From Chytriomyces cf. hyalinus JEL632 (lineage: Eukaryota; Chytridiomycota; Chytridiomycetes; Chytridiales; Chytriomycetaceae): a stretch of DNA of 64,000 nt. This document shows, one piece after another, positions 54,435-64,000 of this stretch. The DNA is taken from contig JAIWWG010000100.1 of the NCBI GenBank assembly GCA_025435555.1, positions 41,312 through 105,311 of the forward strand. Direction: 5' to 3'. Each line of letters begins with the position of its first letter. The first letter of the stretch is position 1. Under the pieces are notes generated by a model. That model saw nothing but the letters and a program-made list of their open reading frames with translations, did not search any database and was not told the DNA's origin. The position numbers and the translations under genes are program-made.

Positions 54435-54893
54435 ATGGACACACACAGCCAGCCCATTATCCCAGATGAACAACCCACAAATCCTCAACAACAAATACAA
54501 CAAGACCCCGTTACTATTATACTTAATCGTTCTGCAGCCCAAGAGGCTCGAATTGAAGAACTCACCGCCGCGCTTCAAAGACTCTACCAGAACACGCCTG
54601 CTCCTGCCCCAGCTCCAGCTGTTGCCCAAACTGAATCTACCCAAACTCCAGCCCGTCGATTACCTGCCTTCAGACTACCTGCAATCAAACCACCCCCCTT
54701 TGGTGGAGAATACCATAATAAGCCAGCCTACGAACTTCAAAACCAAATTGATGACTATCTCGAATGCTCCTACGAACTCTGTTTACTCTATGGACTTGCG
54801 CCCTCTACCTCAGACATGGTAGGCAGCACTACCAGTCAGCATTTGATAGCCAGACATCAGGGCTACTGCTGCCAGGTGCAGCGGTTACGCTAG
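54435..54893 (+). pseudogene. Retrotransposon gag-like fragment
   Basis: ATG 54435, open to TAG about 54893; 152 residues. Polar Gln/Pro-rich start (DEQPTNPQQQIQQDPVTIIL), a short coiled-coil-like stretch (ARIEELTAALQRLYQN), then LPAIKPPPFGGEYHNKPAYE and LQNQIDDYLE, resembling the start of a Ty3/Gypsy-type gag (PPPF-x-G-x-x plus A-x-x-L-x-N-Q-I-D). From about 54822 the reading frame leaves the recognisable part and ends. No protease, RT or integrase follows, so it is a truncated remnant. Confidence 0.55.
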
Positions 54894-56055
54894 CAGGTGT
54901 TGGGCATCACTCAGAGTCACTTTGTGCATTGGTTGGATAGTTTTCGATTTAATCACCAACAGAGCAGCGCCAAGGCAAAAAGGCTCTCTAGGGAACAATC
55001 TCCACGACTCATGGGCCCTGCCACCCAATTTGAGGTGATTTCACCCCCATGTGAAGGCTGGCTGTGCCCAAAAGTGGAGATATGTCCCTTAAAGTCGTGA
55101 CAAACTGTTTTATGTGAAAAGGGTATAGAGGTAGCACCTCAGAATAGGCAATAACCATCAACTTGAACTACTACTTGAATTTATAACCATTGTACCGCGT
55201 GCTAGACCCTCCTACACCGACAAAAAGAGTTCAGACTAAGCAACGAACAAAAGATTGTTGCAGATAATCACGCGCCAGTGCTGCGACGCAGCTTACTTGT
55301 ACATTCGATCAATGGCACTGCTGGGTGTGTTTGTTAAACGCACGACTTTATAGGCCTGCTCGACAGAAAAGAAGACCCAGGAACGTGAAAAGGGAGTCAA
55401 GAGAATCTGGAAAGTCATCCTGCGTACACATTGATGTTGGTATCAGGGAGTGTGGGAACCAACTTGCACCTATAAATGCACCTTTTACAGGATGGTCCAA
55501 GGGTACATCCAGAGAATAGCTGCTGCTGAGAGACAAGGCCATCATGCATGCGAGACTGTGTGCATTCAATGGTTTGGAGTCATGGCATTTTCGCGTCCCT
55601 TCAAGGTCCAAAGGGGAATGAATATCTTTCACGAAAATCATTTTATTTACTTTTGTCGCCACCAAGTATTTCTTGAACACCAGAATGCCCGTGCGAGTAA
55701 GTCGCGGCATTGGTAGTCGGAATGTCTTTGGTAGGGCTGTTGGCCTTGGTGGTCGGAGCCTTTACCAGGATGTGGAACTCAACATGGCTAGCGCACAGCT
55801 GCCACTGTGGATGCTCACCTGTCTCTATGAACACTTCCCATGTCTCCTCCACTTAATACACACAGTCCCTCAATACGCCGCCAGAGCTGATCAACCACAA
55901 AACATGGGGCGTTACAAACCCTAAACCAAGGCAAAAAGAAATAAAATGAAGCGCGAATGCGACTAAATCCACTCCGATTTAAACTCTTGCCTACACCCTC
56001 GTACCCTCGCTTCTTCCCCCGCTTCGTCACCCAGCCTCGTCGATACACTGCTGCC
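54894..56055. other. Gene-poor region
   Basis: About 1.1 kb without a gene I can support; several mid-length frames on both strands show no recognisable domain. The right end is the promoter of C1-THF synthase. Confidence 0.45.
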
Positions 56056-59000
56056 ATGACCCATCCCATCATTCTCGACGGAAAGTCCATTGCAGAGTGA
56101 GTTGCTTGACACGATCGAACAGTGGACTGTTCCCAACTACCACTCTCTTGCGCCAGATCCATTCGGGAGAAGCTGCACAAGGAGATTGCTGAACTCGCTG
56201 CCGCAACAAACGGTCACTTCCAGCCCCATCTCACAATCATCCAGGTCTCAACTCCATACCCCACATGCGAAGCCCCAATGCAAACTATTCAACAATACAA
56301 CTATCGAAATCCCAAACATCGAAAACTAGGTCGGTGCTAGAGAGGACTCGAGCGTATATGTGCGCATGAAGCAGCAAGCAGCCCAGAAGGTTCGTATTCA
56401 TGCATATCACAAATGCATTTGCGATGCTCATTTACTCTCTTCCACTTGCCCCAGGCAGGCATCAAGTTCTCATTGCACAAACTACCGGAAGATGTGTCCC
56501 AAACAGAGGTTTGTTCTCATCAGTTTTTTTTACTTGACCATCTCTCATTCTTCGATTGCAGCTGCTTGCTCTTGTCGCATCGCTGAACGCGGATCCGTCT
56601 CTCCATGGGATCCTTGTTCAACTTCCCCTACCAAAAGGATTCGATGAACGTCTCGTCACTGAATCGATCGATCCCAAAAAAGATGTCGACGGGTACGAAA
56701 CATCAAAGCCCCTTTCAAAAGAAATTATGCTTACTCTCTTTCTTATGCGCATGCGAACAACCAGTTTCCACTCCATGAACATGGGTGAACTCGTAAAGCG
56801 CGACTCCGAGCCTATGTTTATCCCATGCACCCCCAAAGGTGTCATGGTCCTTCTCGAACACGCAAAAGTCGATCTCTCAGGGAAAACTGCCGTCGTTTTA
56901 GGCCGCTCGAACATTGTCGGATCTCCAGTTGCGACGCTGCTCACCGCAAAGGACGCGACTGTTACCATTTGCCACTCTCGAACCAAAAACATTGAAGAGA
57001 TTGTCAGAACTGCGGATGTGCTTGTCGCTGCTGTCGGAAGACCCGAAATGGTGAAAGGATCTTGGTTGAAGCCGGGATGTGTTGTCATTGATGTGGGAAC
57101 CAATGCTATTCCTGGTAAGGCGTCCCTTTTGTTTTGGAATATGCATTGAATTCCCACTCGTTTTCACAGATGCCACCAAAAAGGCTGGCGTTCGCTGGGT
57201 AGGCGATGTTGCTTACAACGAAGCCTTGCCCATCGTTTCTGCCATCACACCTGTCCCAGGCGGTGTCGGACCAATGACTGTTGCAATGCTCCTGGATAAC
57301 ACTGTTCTTTCTGCCAAGCGATTCTTGAAAGGATTCAAGGCCCCTTTGGAGCCTTTGCGATTGAAACTCCTGGAACCCGTTCCTAGCGACATTGAAATCG
57401 CAATGGCGCAAAGACCCAAACCAATCAAGCGAATCGCCGAAGAGCTCGGATTATTCCCGAATGAGTTTGAGGAGTATGGTCCCTCGAAAGCCAAGATTTC
57501 TTTGTCGATTTTGGACCGTTTGAAGCACAAGAAGGATGGAAAGTACATTGTGGTGACTGGGTAAGCTGATTCCCCTTTCTCTCGTATCGAAACTCAATTT
57601 TTTGCGCGTCTTAGAATCACTCCAACCCCTCTCGGCGAAGGAAAGTCCACAACCACCATCGGTCTTGTCCAAGCACTCGGTGCACACCTGCGTAAGACTG
57701 CTTTCGCTTGTGTTCGTCAGCCTTCGCAAGGCCCCACATTTGGAATCAAAGGAGGCGCCGCTGGTGGTGGTTACTCGCAAGTGATCCCCATGGACGAATT
57801 CAACCTTCACCTCACCGGCGATATCCACGCCATCACTGCCGCCAACAACTTGCTCGCTGCTGCGATCGACGCACGTATTTTCCATGAAGCGACTCAATCC
57901 GACACGGCCCTGTTTGACCGTCTATGCCCCAAAAAGAAGGGTGTGCGTTCGTTCAGCGAGGTCATGAAGGGTCGATTGGCGAGATTGGGAATTTCTGAAG
58001 AAAAGTGGATCAACCCGGAGCTTTTGAGTGCCGAGGAGCGATCTGCGTTTGTGCGTTTGGACATTGACTTGGAGACCATCACGTGGCAGCGCGTTTTGGA
58101 CACGAATGACCGCTTTTTGAGAAAAATCATGGTTGGTCTTGGACCTCAGGAGCAAGGAAAGACTCGGGAGACTGGGTTTGACATTGCTGTTGCGAGTGAG
58201 TGTATGGCTGTGTTGGCCTTGACGACAGACATGAAGGATATGAGGGAGAGGTGCGTTTTTGTTGTTCTTAACTTTTCTTCGAAGTCACCATAGCTCACTG
58301 TCACTCTTGGATTTGACAGACTTGGAAAAATGGTCGTTGCAAGCAGCAAAAGCGGCCGTCCAGTCACGGCAGATGACATTGGCGTCGGCGGTGCACTGAC
58401 TGTTTTGATGAAAGATGCCATTAAGCCAAACTTGATGCAAACCATTGAGGGGACCCCTGTCCTGGTGCACGCCGGACCCTTTGCAAACATTGCGCACGGA
58501 AACAGCTCCATTCTCGCCGATCGTATCGCATTAAAACTCGCCGGAACCGACCCAGCTTTAACGGGCGTTGATGCCGAAGAAGTTGGATACGTGATTACCG
58601 AAGCTGGATTCGGCGCAGACATTGGAATGGAAAAGTTTTTTGACATCAAGTGCCGTTACTCGGGTTTGGTTCCAGACGCTGTCGTTCTTGTTGCGACTGT
58701 TCGATCGTTGAAAATGCACGGCGGTGGCCCTGAAGTGATTGCTGGAAAGCCATTGTCGGAAGTGTACCAGACTGAAAACTTGGCGTTGTTGGAGGTTGGA
58801 TGCGCTAATATGATGAAGCACGTGGCGAATGCGCGCAAGTTTGGCATTTCTGTCATTGTTGGAATCAACAAGTTTAGTTCTGACACGGACGCGGAGTTGC
58901 AGCTTGTCCGTCAAAAGGCGTTGGAGGCTGGCGCTGCGGACGCCGTAATTTGTAACCACTGGGCTAAAGGCGGTGCTGGTGCGATTGACCTTGCAAACGC

Positions 59001-59418
59001 TGTGATCCAAGTCACAAACGCACCCAAGCCAGTCGACGGCGGTTTCCGCTTCCTGTACGACTTGGACCTTCCAATCGAACAAAAGATTGAAATCATTGCC
59101 AAGGAAATGTACGGCGCCGACGGAATCGAGTTGAGCGAGCTTGCAAAGACCAAGATTGAAGTCTACACGCGTCAAGGTTTTTCCAAGCTTCCCATCTGCA
59201 TGGCCAAGACCCATCTGTCGTTTTCGCATAACCCCAAGTTGAAGGGTGTTCCCACTGGGTTTGTTGTTCCTGTACGGGATATTCGTGCATCTGTAGGGGC
59301 TGGGTTTTTGTACCCGCTTCTGGGCGAGATGAGCACAATGCCTGGGTTGAGCACGAGACCTGCGTTCTTTGACATGGATGTTGATATTGAATCAGGCCAG
59401 ATTCAAGGGCTTTTCTGA
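56056..59418 (+). CDS. ADE3: C1-tetrahydrofolate synthase, trifunctional
   Basis: Cytosolic methylene-THF dehydrogenase / methenyl-THF cyclohydrolase / formyl-THF synthetase, interconverting one-carbon folates for purine and methionine synthesis. Nine or so exons. Dehydrogenase/cyclohydrolase domain: [34 protein letters not shown] (Y-x-x-x-K catalytic Lys), [24 protein letters not shown] across the intron at about 56693-56763, and [20 protein letters not shown], then [20 protein letters not shown]. Synthetase domain: [20 protein letters not shown] (P-loop), [97 protein letters not shown] and the C-terminal [16 protein letters not shown]. No mitochondrial leader. Full length and intact. Confidence 0.95.
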
Positions 59419-59584
59419 AAAGAGTGACTTTTTTCCCATGCGAAGAACAACCAGCATATGAACATCAATAAAAAGCCATGTTTTGATATTGTTTTTATGT
59501 ATGCTGCACAGTTTTTTTTATCGCGTGTTTCCAAAGTTTGACAAGCCATCCGTCCATGGCGGACAAGAGCGCGCGGCGCAATCT
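59419..59584. other. Convergent 3' region
   Basis: 166 bases between the C1-THF synthase stop and the RBX1 stop; AATAAA at about 59467-59472 on the plus strand. Confidence 0.5.
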
Positions 59585-60283
<699 letters not shown>

Positions 60284-60408
60284 CTTTGATTTTATTCACG
60301 TTTTATTTATTAATATTTTTTCTCGTAAAATTCATTGGACCTGCTCTTGCCACAAACTTCGGCGATCGAGATACAATGTCGCCTTCGAATGCGGGTACAT
60401 TTAAAAAC

Positions 60409-61734
60409 TCAGTGCTGATGCTCATCCTTCTTCAATTCGGCCAAATTCTTTGTAACCTCCACAGGACTTCCAAACAGCGCCAACTTATTTATCACAGTCG
60501 TCTCTTCGCCGCCTAGATTCTGTCCCACAAACAGCGTAATACTGCTGACGCTCTGGTACTTTACGAAACGCAGCGGAACTGTGGCTGAGACGAGATCGCC
60601 ATCCGCGGTATAGACGGTTGAGAGGTCAATCACTTCGATGGTTCGATCGAGTCTCCTTCTTCGAAGGAGAGAGTTGTGGCGCGGTTGATGTAGGTTTTGA
60701 TTGATTTGGGTGCCTTGTCTGTAAGTTTTTTTTTGGTTTGTTTTGGTGGCTTCAGCAACTTTTATCACGGATGCTGATATAATACAGTGAACGGAAACCT
60801 TTTGGCCCAGAGATGATCAACGAATGCAACTTGACAACTTGATTGAACGGAACCACGAGAATGATTTGTTCGTCCACGTCAGACTCCAGAAACTGCTTCG
60901 CATCTGTTCCAAAGATGCATGCGACCGTATGGTCATCTGATTGGTTCAGGCATTCGATTTGTCGCGCGTCAATAAACTGTGCAAGGTTGCCCTGAGGAAA
61001 AAAAAAGTGATAGGTATTTTGGTCCCAAGCACAGACTTCGTGAAAAAAAAATCTCTTTATACAAACATGTGGACCGACAGAAGGACCCGCAGAGTTCTCA
61101 CTTTTCGGGCCTTGATGCTGTTCAACAAGTGTCTGGAAAAAAAACATGCACGAAAAAAATATATTTGTGGACGCGTTCAAGAAGCAAGTTTGGTTGAAAC
61201 AAAAATAAAAGTTCATGTACCTGCAATTGACGGGGATCAGCTCCCTTCATACTCGCCACGAGTTCACCGCCTTTGTAAAAATGGAATGTTGGAACAGACT
61301 GAATCGAGTTTTTCGCAGCAGTTTCCTGGTTTTAGATACGTATTGCGTCCCATCAGCAATTTCGTCCACATTAACGAACGACTGGTATGCAGTATAAGAA
61401 AAAACCTTCAACTGGTCGATATCGACTGTGACGAAAGTAACGTGTTTGTATTTTGAAGCGAGTTCAGCGTAGAGCGGCTTGATTGCCTTGCACTGAAAGA
61501 ATACACTTAGACGGATGCGAATATAATTCGGGATGCGAGAGCCACACTCACGGGTCCGCACCAAGTGGCTGTAAAGTCAGCGACGACCTTGCACAAAAGA
61601 ACGTCGGTTAGTTCACACGCATTCACGGCATGCAACTCAAATACAAAAAAGCTACAAACGAGTTCCGTCGGTGCAGCCGTTGAGATGGTCTCGTTGAACT
61701 GGGCGTCTGTCGCCATGCTCTTTACAAACGCCAT
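60409..61734 (-). CDS. TXNL1: Thioredoxin-like protein 1 (TXNL1): thioredoxin plus PITH domain; probable frameshift
   Basis: Thioredoxin domain with active site WCGPCK followed by a C-terminal PITH domain; TXNL1 associates with the 26S proteasome. From ATG 61734: FNETISTAAPTEL, intron, VVADFTATWCGP, intron, CKAIKPLYAELASKYKHVTF then VTVDIDQLK, intron, ETAAKNSIQSVPTFHFYKGG then ELVASMKGADPRQLQ, intron, TLVEQHQGPKSENSAGPSVG, intron, GNLAQFIDARQIECLNQSDD, later VVPFNQVVKLHSLIISGPK, intron, DKAPKSIKTYINRATTLSFE then EGDSIE. After that the reading frame continues one base off (TIEVIDLSTVYTADGDLVS, then LRFVKYQSVSSITLFVGQNL) to DEHQH and the stop at 60409. A single-base indel near 60642-60650 explains it; no intron I tried does. 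Confidence 0.85.
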
Positions 61735-61786
61735 TTCCGAATTTTTTTTATTTGTTTACTGTTTATCCTTCTCCCCCGTCTTCTGT

Positions 61787-62071
61787 TCACAATCTCTCCC
61801 AAACGGAAATCTTTTGCGCGCCATAATCATCTCGGTTAATTCCCACCTGCGGTTTCTCAGACTCTTGAACGTTGCGAATGAATATCTGCTTAAAGTTGGG
61901 CGACAGCAATTCGTTGTACACTTCAACAGACAACGCGTACGGTGGCCCCTTTTCATCGGCATCACGCAGTGGGAACATGAGGCATATTAAATGGCCTCCC
62001 TTGTTGACAAGGTTGCTCATTGTTTTCGCCCACGCAGATCGCAGCGTTGGCACCAATGCGCACAGGAACCT

Positions 62072-62106
<35 letters not shown>

Positions 62107-62613
62107 GAGGTTGGGATACAAGCCATTAAGTACACGGAATCATCGACGCGAACAGTGAGAAACAGTCTTACGTATGATCAAAGATAATGTCAAACGGAGC
62201 AGAAGGACTGAATTCGAAAAAGTCGGCAAGTTGAACTTGCACAGTTTCCCGAGAAAGACCCCGCACTTGATGTAATTCCTTGTCTGCTTCAGCGACTCCC
62301 TGTTTGCGTGACAGTATTAGCGCGAAAAAACGCGCGCAACAACGTGAAAGAGACATACTGTTGGACTAATGTCAAGCCCAATTGCCGAGACACCCTTCTT
62401 TGCAGCGAATGCAGCAAGATCGTATCCTCGCCCGCATCCAGGAATGAGCACAGACCATTGCGACTTTGAAGGTGGGAAGAGAACTGATTCATGCGACTGA
62501 AGGACCGACAGAAGCGCTGGAGTGGCATCGCCCAGGTCCCATCCAGTGCGGCCTTCCTGCCACGCAGACTCCCACCGTTCCAAGTTCACGTGTTCTTTGG
62601 TGGTGTCTGTCAT
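61787..62613 (-). CDS. Thiol/thiopurine S-methyltransferase (TPMT family)
   Basis: SAM-dependent methyltransferase that methylates thiols/thiocyanate or thiopurines; in fungi a sulfide/thiol detoxifier. From ATG 62613: NLERWESAWQEGRTGWDLGD, ATPALLSVLQS, LIPGCGRGYDLAAFAAKKGV (SAM motif I), SAIGLDISPT, intron, GVAEADKELHQVRGLSRETV, FSPSAPFDIIFDHT, intron, FLCALVPTLRSAWAKTMSNL, VNKGGHLICLMFPLRDADEK, GPPYALSVEVYNELLSPNFK, to SVWERL. The DHTFLCAL block is diagnostic of the plant/fungal thiol methyltransferase branch. The last intron carries a 33-base C tract right before its acceptor (62072-62104 on the + strand as G). Exons otherwise normal; about 215 residues. Confidence 0.88.
62072..62104 (+). 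repeat. Poly-G (33 bases)
   Basis: Thirty-three consecutive G on the plus strand, i.e. a C tract on the sense strand ending immediately before the AG acceptor of the last intron of the methyltransferase gene. Confidence 0.95.
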
Positions 62614-62732
62614 GATTTGATTGTTGTTCTGTGTGGAGATTGCCCATGTTGCGGTTGGAAAATTTATACTCGTTTTTGATCCAATAAAATTCGAAATCAT
62701 TTTCGAAATCCAAAAACAGCAAACAGCTTTTT

Positions 62733-63290
62733 TTACATTTCTTCAAACACTTCGTCGTCGTCGCTGTCTTCTTCATTCGGCCTCTGCTTCTTATTCGCAG
62801 TGTCGTCACCAAAGTCTTTCCCGCGTTTTCCAAATACATTGAAATTCTGAGGCGGTAACGTAATGCTGTGGATGATGAAAAGGACGATGAAACTGCAACA
62901 GGTGCAGGTTGCGCACTCTTGACTTGCTCTTGCAATCGTTGATAAAGATTTACCTTCTTGACAAGTCGTTTTCAAAGTTGGTTCCTTTTTCCTGCTCGAA
63001 AACAACTTGGCAGTGCTCACACACAAACATTCCGTCTTCTGGACGAATCATTCGAAGGACTTGGAACGGATCGTATTTGCTGGTGCATTTCGGACAAAAG
63101 TACGAGAGATTATGTATGTATGCTCTTGCTCTGAACTGTTCTTGCGTTCGTTCAAGTACTCTCTGATACAGCACCGCACTTTCGCAGCAAGCACTGAAAC
63201 TCTTTGACAGACACGTACGCTTTAGCACTGAATCTCGAGTATTTCTGGATGGCTGTTTGATCGAATCCTGATGCCTTCAAAATATGTTTA
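62733..63290 (-). CDS. Zinc-ribbon protein, TFIIE-alpha-like (model incomplete)
   Basis: Clear zinc ribbon C-x2-C ... C-x2-C: LSYFCPKCTSKYDPFQVLRM then RPEDGMFVCEHCQVVFEQEK, preceded by a basic helical stretch RVLERTQEQFRARAYIHN. This is how TFIIE-alpha reads after its winged helix. Downstream, acidic low-complexity FGKRGKDFGDDTANKKQRPN and EEDSDDDEVFEEM to TAA at 62733 gives a nuclear, acidic tail. Between them the frame or splice is unclear: LQEQVKSAQPAPVAVSSSFS looks coding but is one base off the ribbon frame, while a GTAAAT...TTGCAG intron gives a hydrophobic stretch. Upstream, SGFDQTAIQKYSRFSAKAYV to about 63290 also looks coding, but there is no room before 63477 for the usual 150-residue winged-helix part. 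Either truncated or a different zinc-ribbon protein. Confidence 0.4.
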
Positions 63291-63476
63291 ACGTTTTGTA
63301 CATAACAAATAAATATTACTAATCAGAAAGAGACGTAATGAAACGGGTGCTTTTACTCATGGGTTCATGAATTTACCGAAATCACAATTTTTCATTCGAC
63401 AAGAATGACAGCATAAAAGGAGTCGTCTCCATTCTTGCATATTTGCGAAACAGACACGCCCAGCTTCTACCTTCCA
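63291..63476. other. Short divergent promoter region
   Basis: Between the zinc-ribbon gene (-) and the membrane protein start (+) at 63477; no motif recognised. Confidence 0.4.
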
Positions 63477-64000
63477 ATGGCATCCACCTCCATCCAAACT
63501 CCCGTCTTGCTTGCCACGTTCCTGTGCGCAATGGCATTTGAGAACGCAATGAAGGGTCTCATCCTCTCGGTCCACAAGTTGTACCAAAGCAAGACCCCAG
63601 TCCCAGCCATCATGGTAGTCGCCAACACGCTGTCCCTCGTATACGCCCCAGTCTACGTAAGCACCATGTTTGCCACGACAGACTGCCAAACAACGTCCAT
63701 CGCCTTCAAAATATGCATGCACACCTTCTTTGCAAGCTTCTCCATCTTTCTACTCTACAAAACATGGGTCGTTTCTCAAAAACACCGCTTAGTTGCTATT
63801 GGCGCTATTATCCTACTCACGAACCGGTGCATCTGGATCCTCGCCGACTGCATCTATTCCAAAAGTGTACAAACGCTCTCCGGGTGCTACTACCAACAAG
63901 ACAAAGTAGCCATCGTCGGAATCTCTACAGGAGGCATCTTGGTTGACATTTTTTGTACATCCGCCACAATCGCAAGTGCATTCAAAAACTTGGATCAAGA
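63477..64000 (+). CDS. Multi-pass membrane protein, N-terminal part (cut by window end)
   Basis: ATG 63477, open to the window end (174 codons). At least five hydrophobic segments: TPVLLATFLCAMAFENAM, IMVVANTLSLVYAPVYVSTM, FKICMHTFFASFSIFLLYKT, HRLVAIGAIILLTNRCIWIL (with LADCIYS), and VAIVGISTGGILVDIFCTSA. Topology suggests a 7TM-like receptor or transporter. There is no signal peptide. I do not recognise the family, and the gene is incomplete here. A decayed membrane protein at 5587-6100 may be distantly similar. Confidence 0.6.
   Translation, partial: MASTSIQTPVLLATFLCAMAFENAMKGLILSVHKLYQSKTPVPAIMVVANTLSLVYAPVYVSTMFATTDCQTTSIAFKICMHTFFASFSIFLLYKTWVVSQKHRLVAIGAIILLTNRCIWILADCIYSKSVQTLSGCYYQQDKVAIVGISTGGILVDIFCTSATIASAFKNLDQ

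Noticed and set aside
55348-55710. 120-codon minus-strand frame and neighbouring mid-length frames
   Set aside because: No domain, no ATG with context, no splice partners; lies in gene-poor sequence.
62733-63290. Firm assignment as TFIIE-alpha
   Set aside because: Only the zinc ribbon and acidic tail fit; there is no room for the winged-helix N-terminus and the frame is broken, so kept as TFIIE-alpha-like.

Overview
The window is nuclear DNA of a eukaryote with short, numerous GT-AG introns (about 50-100 nt, often with a CTAAC/CTGAC-like branch sequence). It is most likely an early-diverging, chytrid-like fungus. The reasons are a fungal-type gamma-glutamylcysteine ligase and C1-THF synthase, chitin-binding-type Cys modules on secreted proteins, GPI-anchored Ser/Thr-rich surface proteins, F-box/LRR proteins with plant-type LRRs, and an N-acetylglucosaminyltransferase I, which ascomycetes and basidiomycetes generally lack. 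Genes are dense on both strands. Exon structures were joined by eye from splice-site phase and protein-family expectation, so gene ends are firmer than every internal junction.

Layout. 1-1673: 3' part of a PhoD-like phosphatase. 2028-7740: an F-box/LRR gene with decayed F-box/LRR and multi-pass membrane relatives and two secreted Cys-rich proteins. 7961-9424: GH16 glucanase with two N-terminal Cys modules. 10766-14842: two small unassigned genes and a large GPI-anchored vWD-like protein. 15364-17186: three small proline-rich proteins with Cys-rich tails. 17499-24638: three consecutive N-glycan-processing genes (GH92, GnT-I, GH47). 25130-32583: small membrane and Cys-rich proteins, a CYSTM protein and a poly-Q F-box/zinc-binding protein. 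33242-35972: GSH1. 36190-38847: an apparently intact two-gene DDE transposon. About 39046: tRNA-Thr. 39553-50836: a TIR-like protein, a secreted Gly/Ala/Pro-rich protein, PP1, a mitochondrial carrier, a glycosyltransferase-like gene, a divergent pair sharing an SSI-x-x-GDD motif, and a GT31 gene. 51222-52161: C2H2 factor. 52464-56055: gene-poor stretch with a decayed Harbinger transposase and a gag fragment. 56056-63290: a compact block of C1-THF synthase, RBX1, TXNL1, a thiol methyltransferase and a zinc-ribbon protein. 63477-64000: start of a multi-pass membrane protein.

Functional threads. The main one is secretory-pathway N-glycan trimming and elaboration: GH47 trims mannose, GnT-I adds GlcNAc, and GH92 is another exo-mannosidase. 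Further glycosyltransferases lie at 45343-50836. A second thread is surface and wall proteins (GH16, CBM-like, vWD/GPI, Cys-rich tails). The most unusual observations are the N-glycan cluster with GnT-I, a possible one-nucleotide exon in RBX1, a standalone TIR-like protein, a two-gene Harbinger-like element, and a 33-base C-tract placed directly before a splice acceptor. Three adjacent conserved genes (RBX1, TXNL1, zinc-ribbon) each seem to lack single bases, so small indel errors in the assembly must be considered there.
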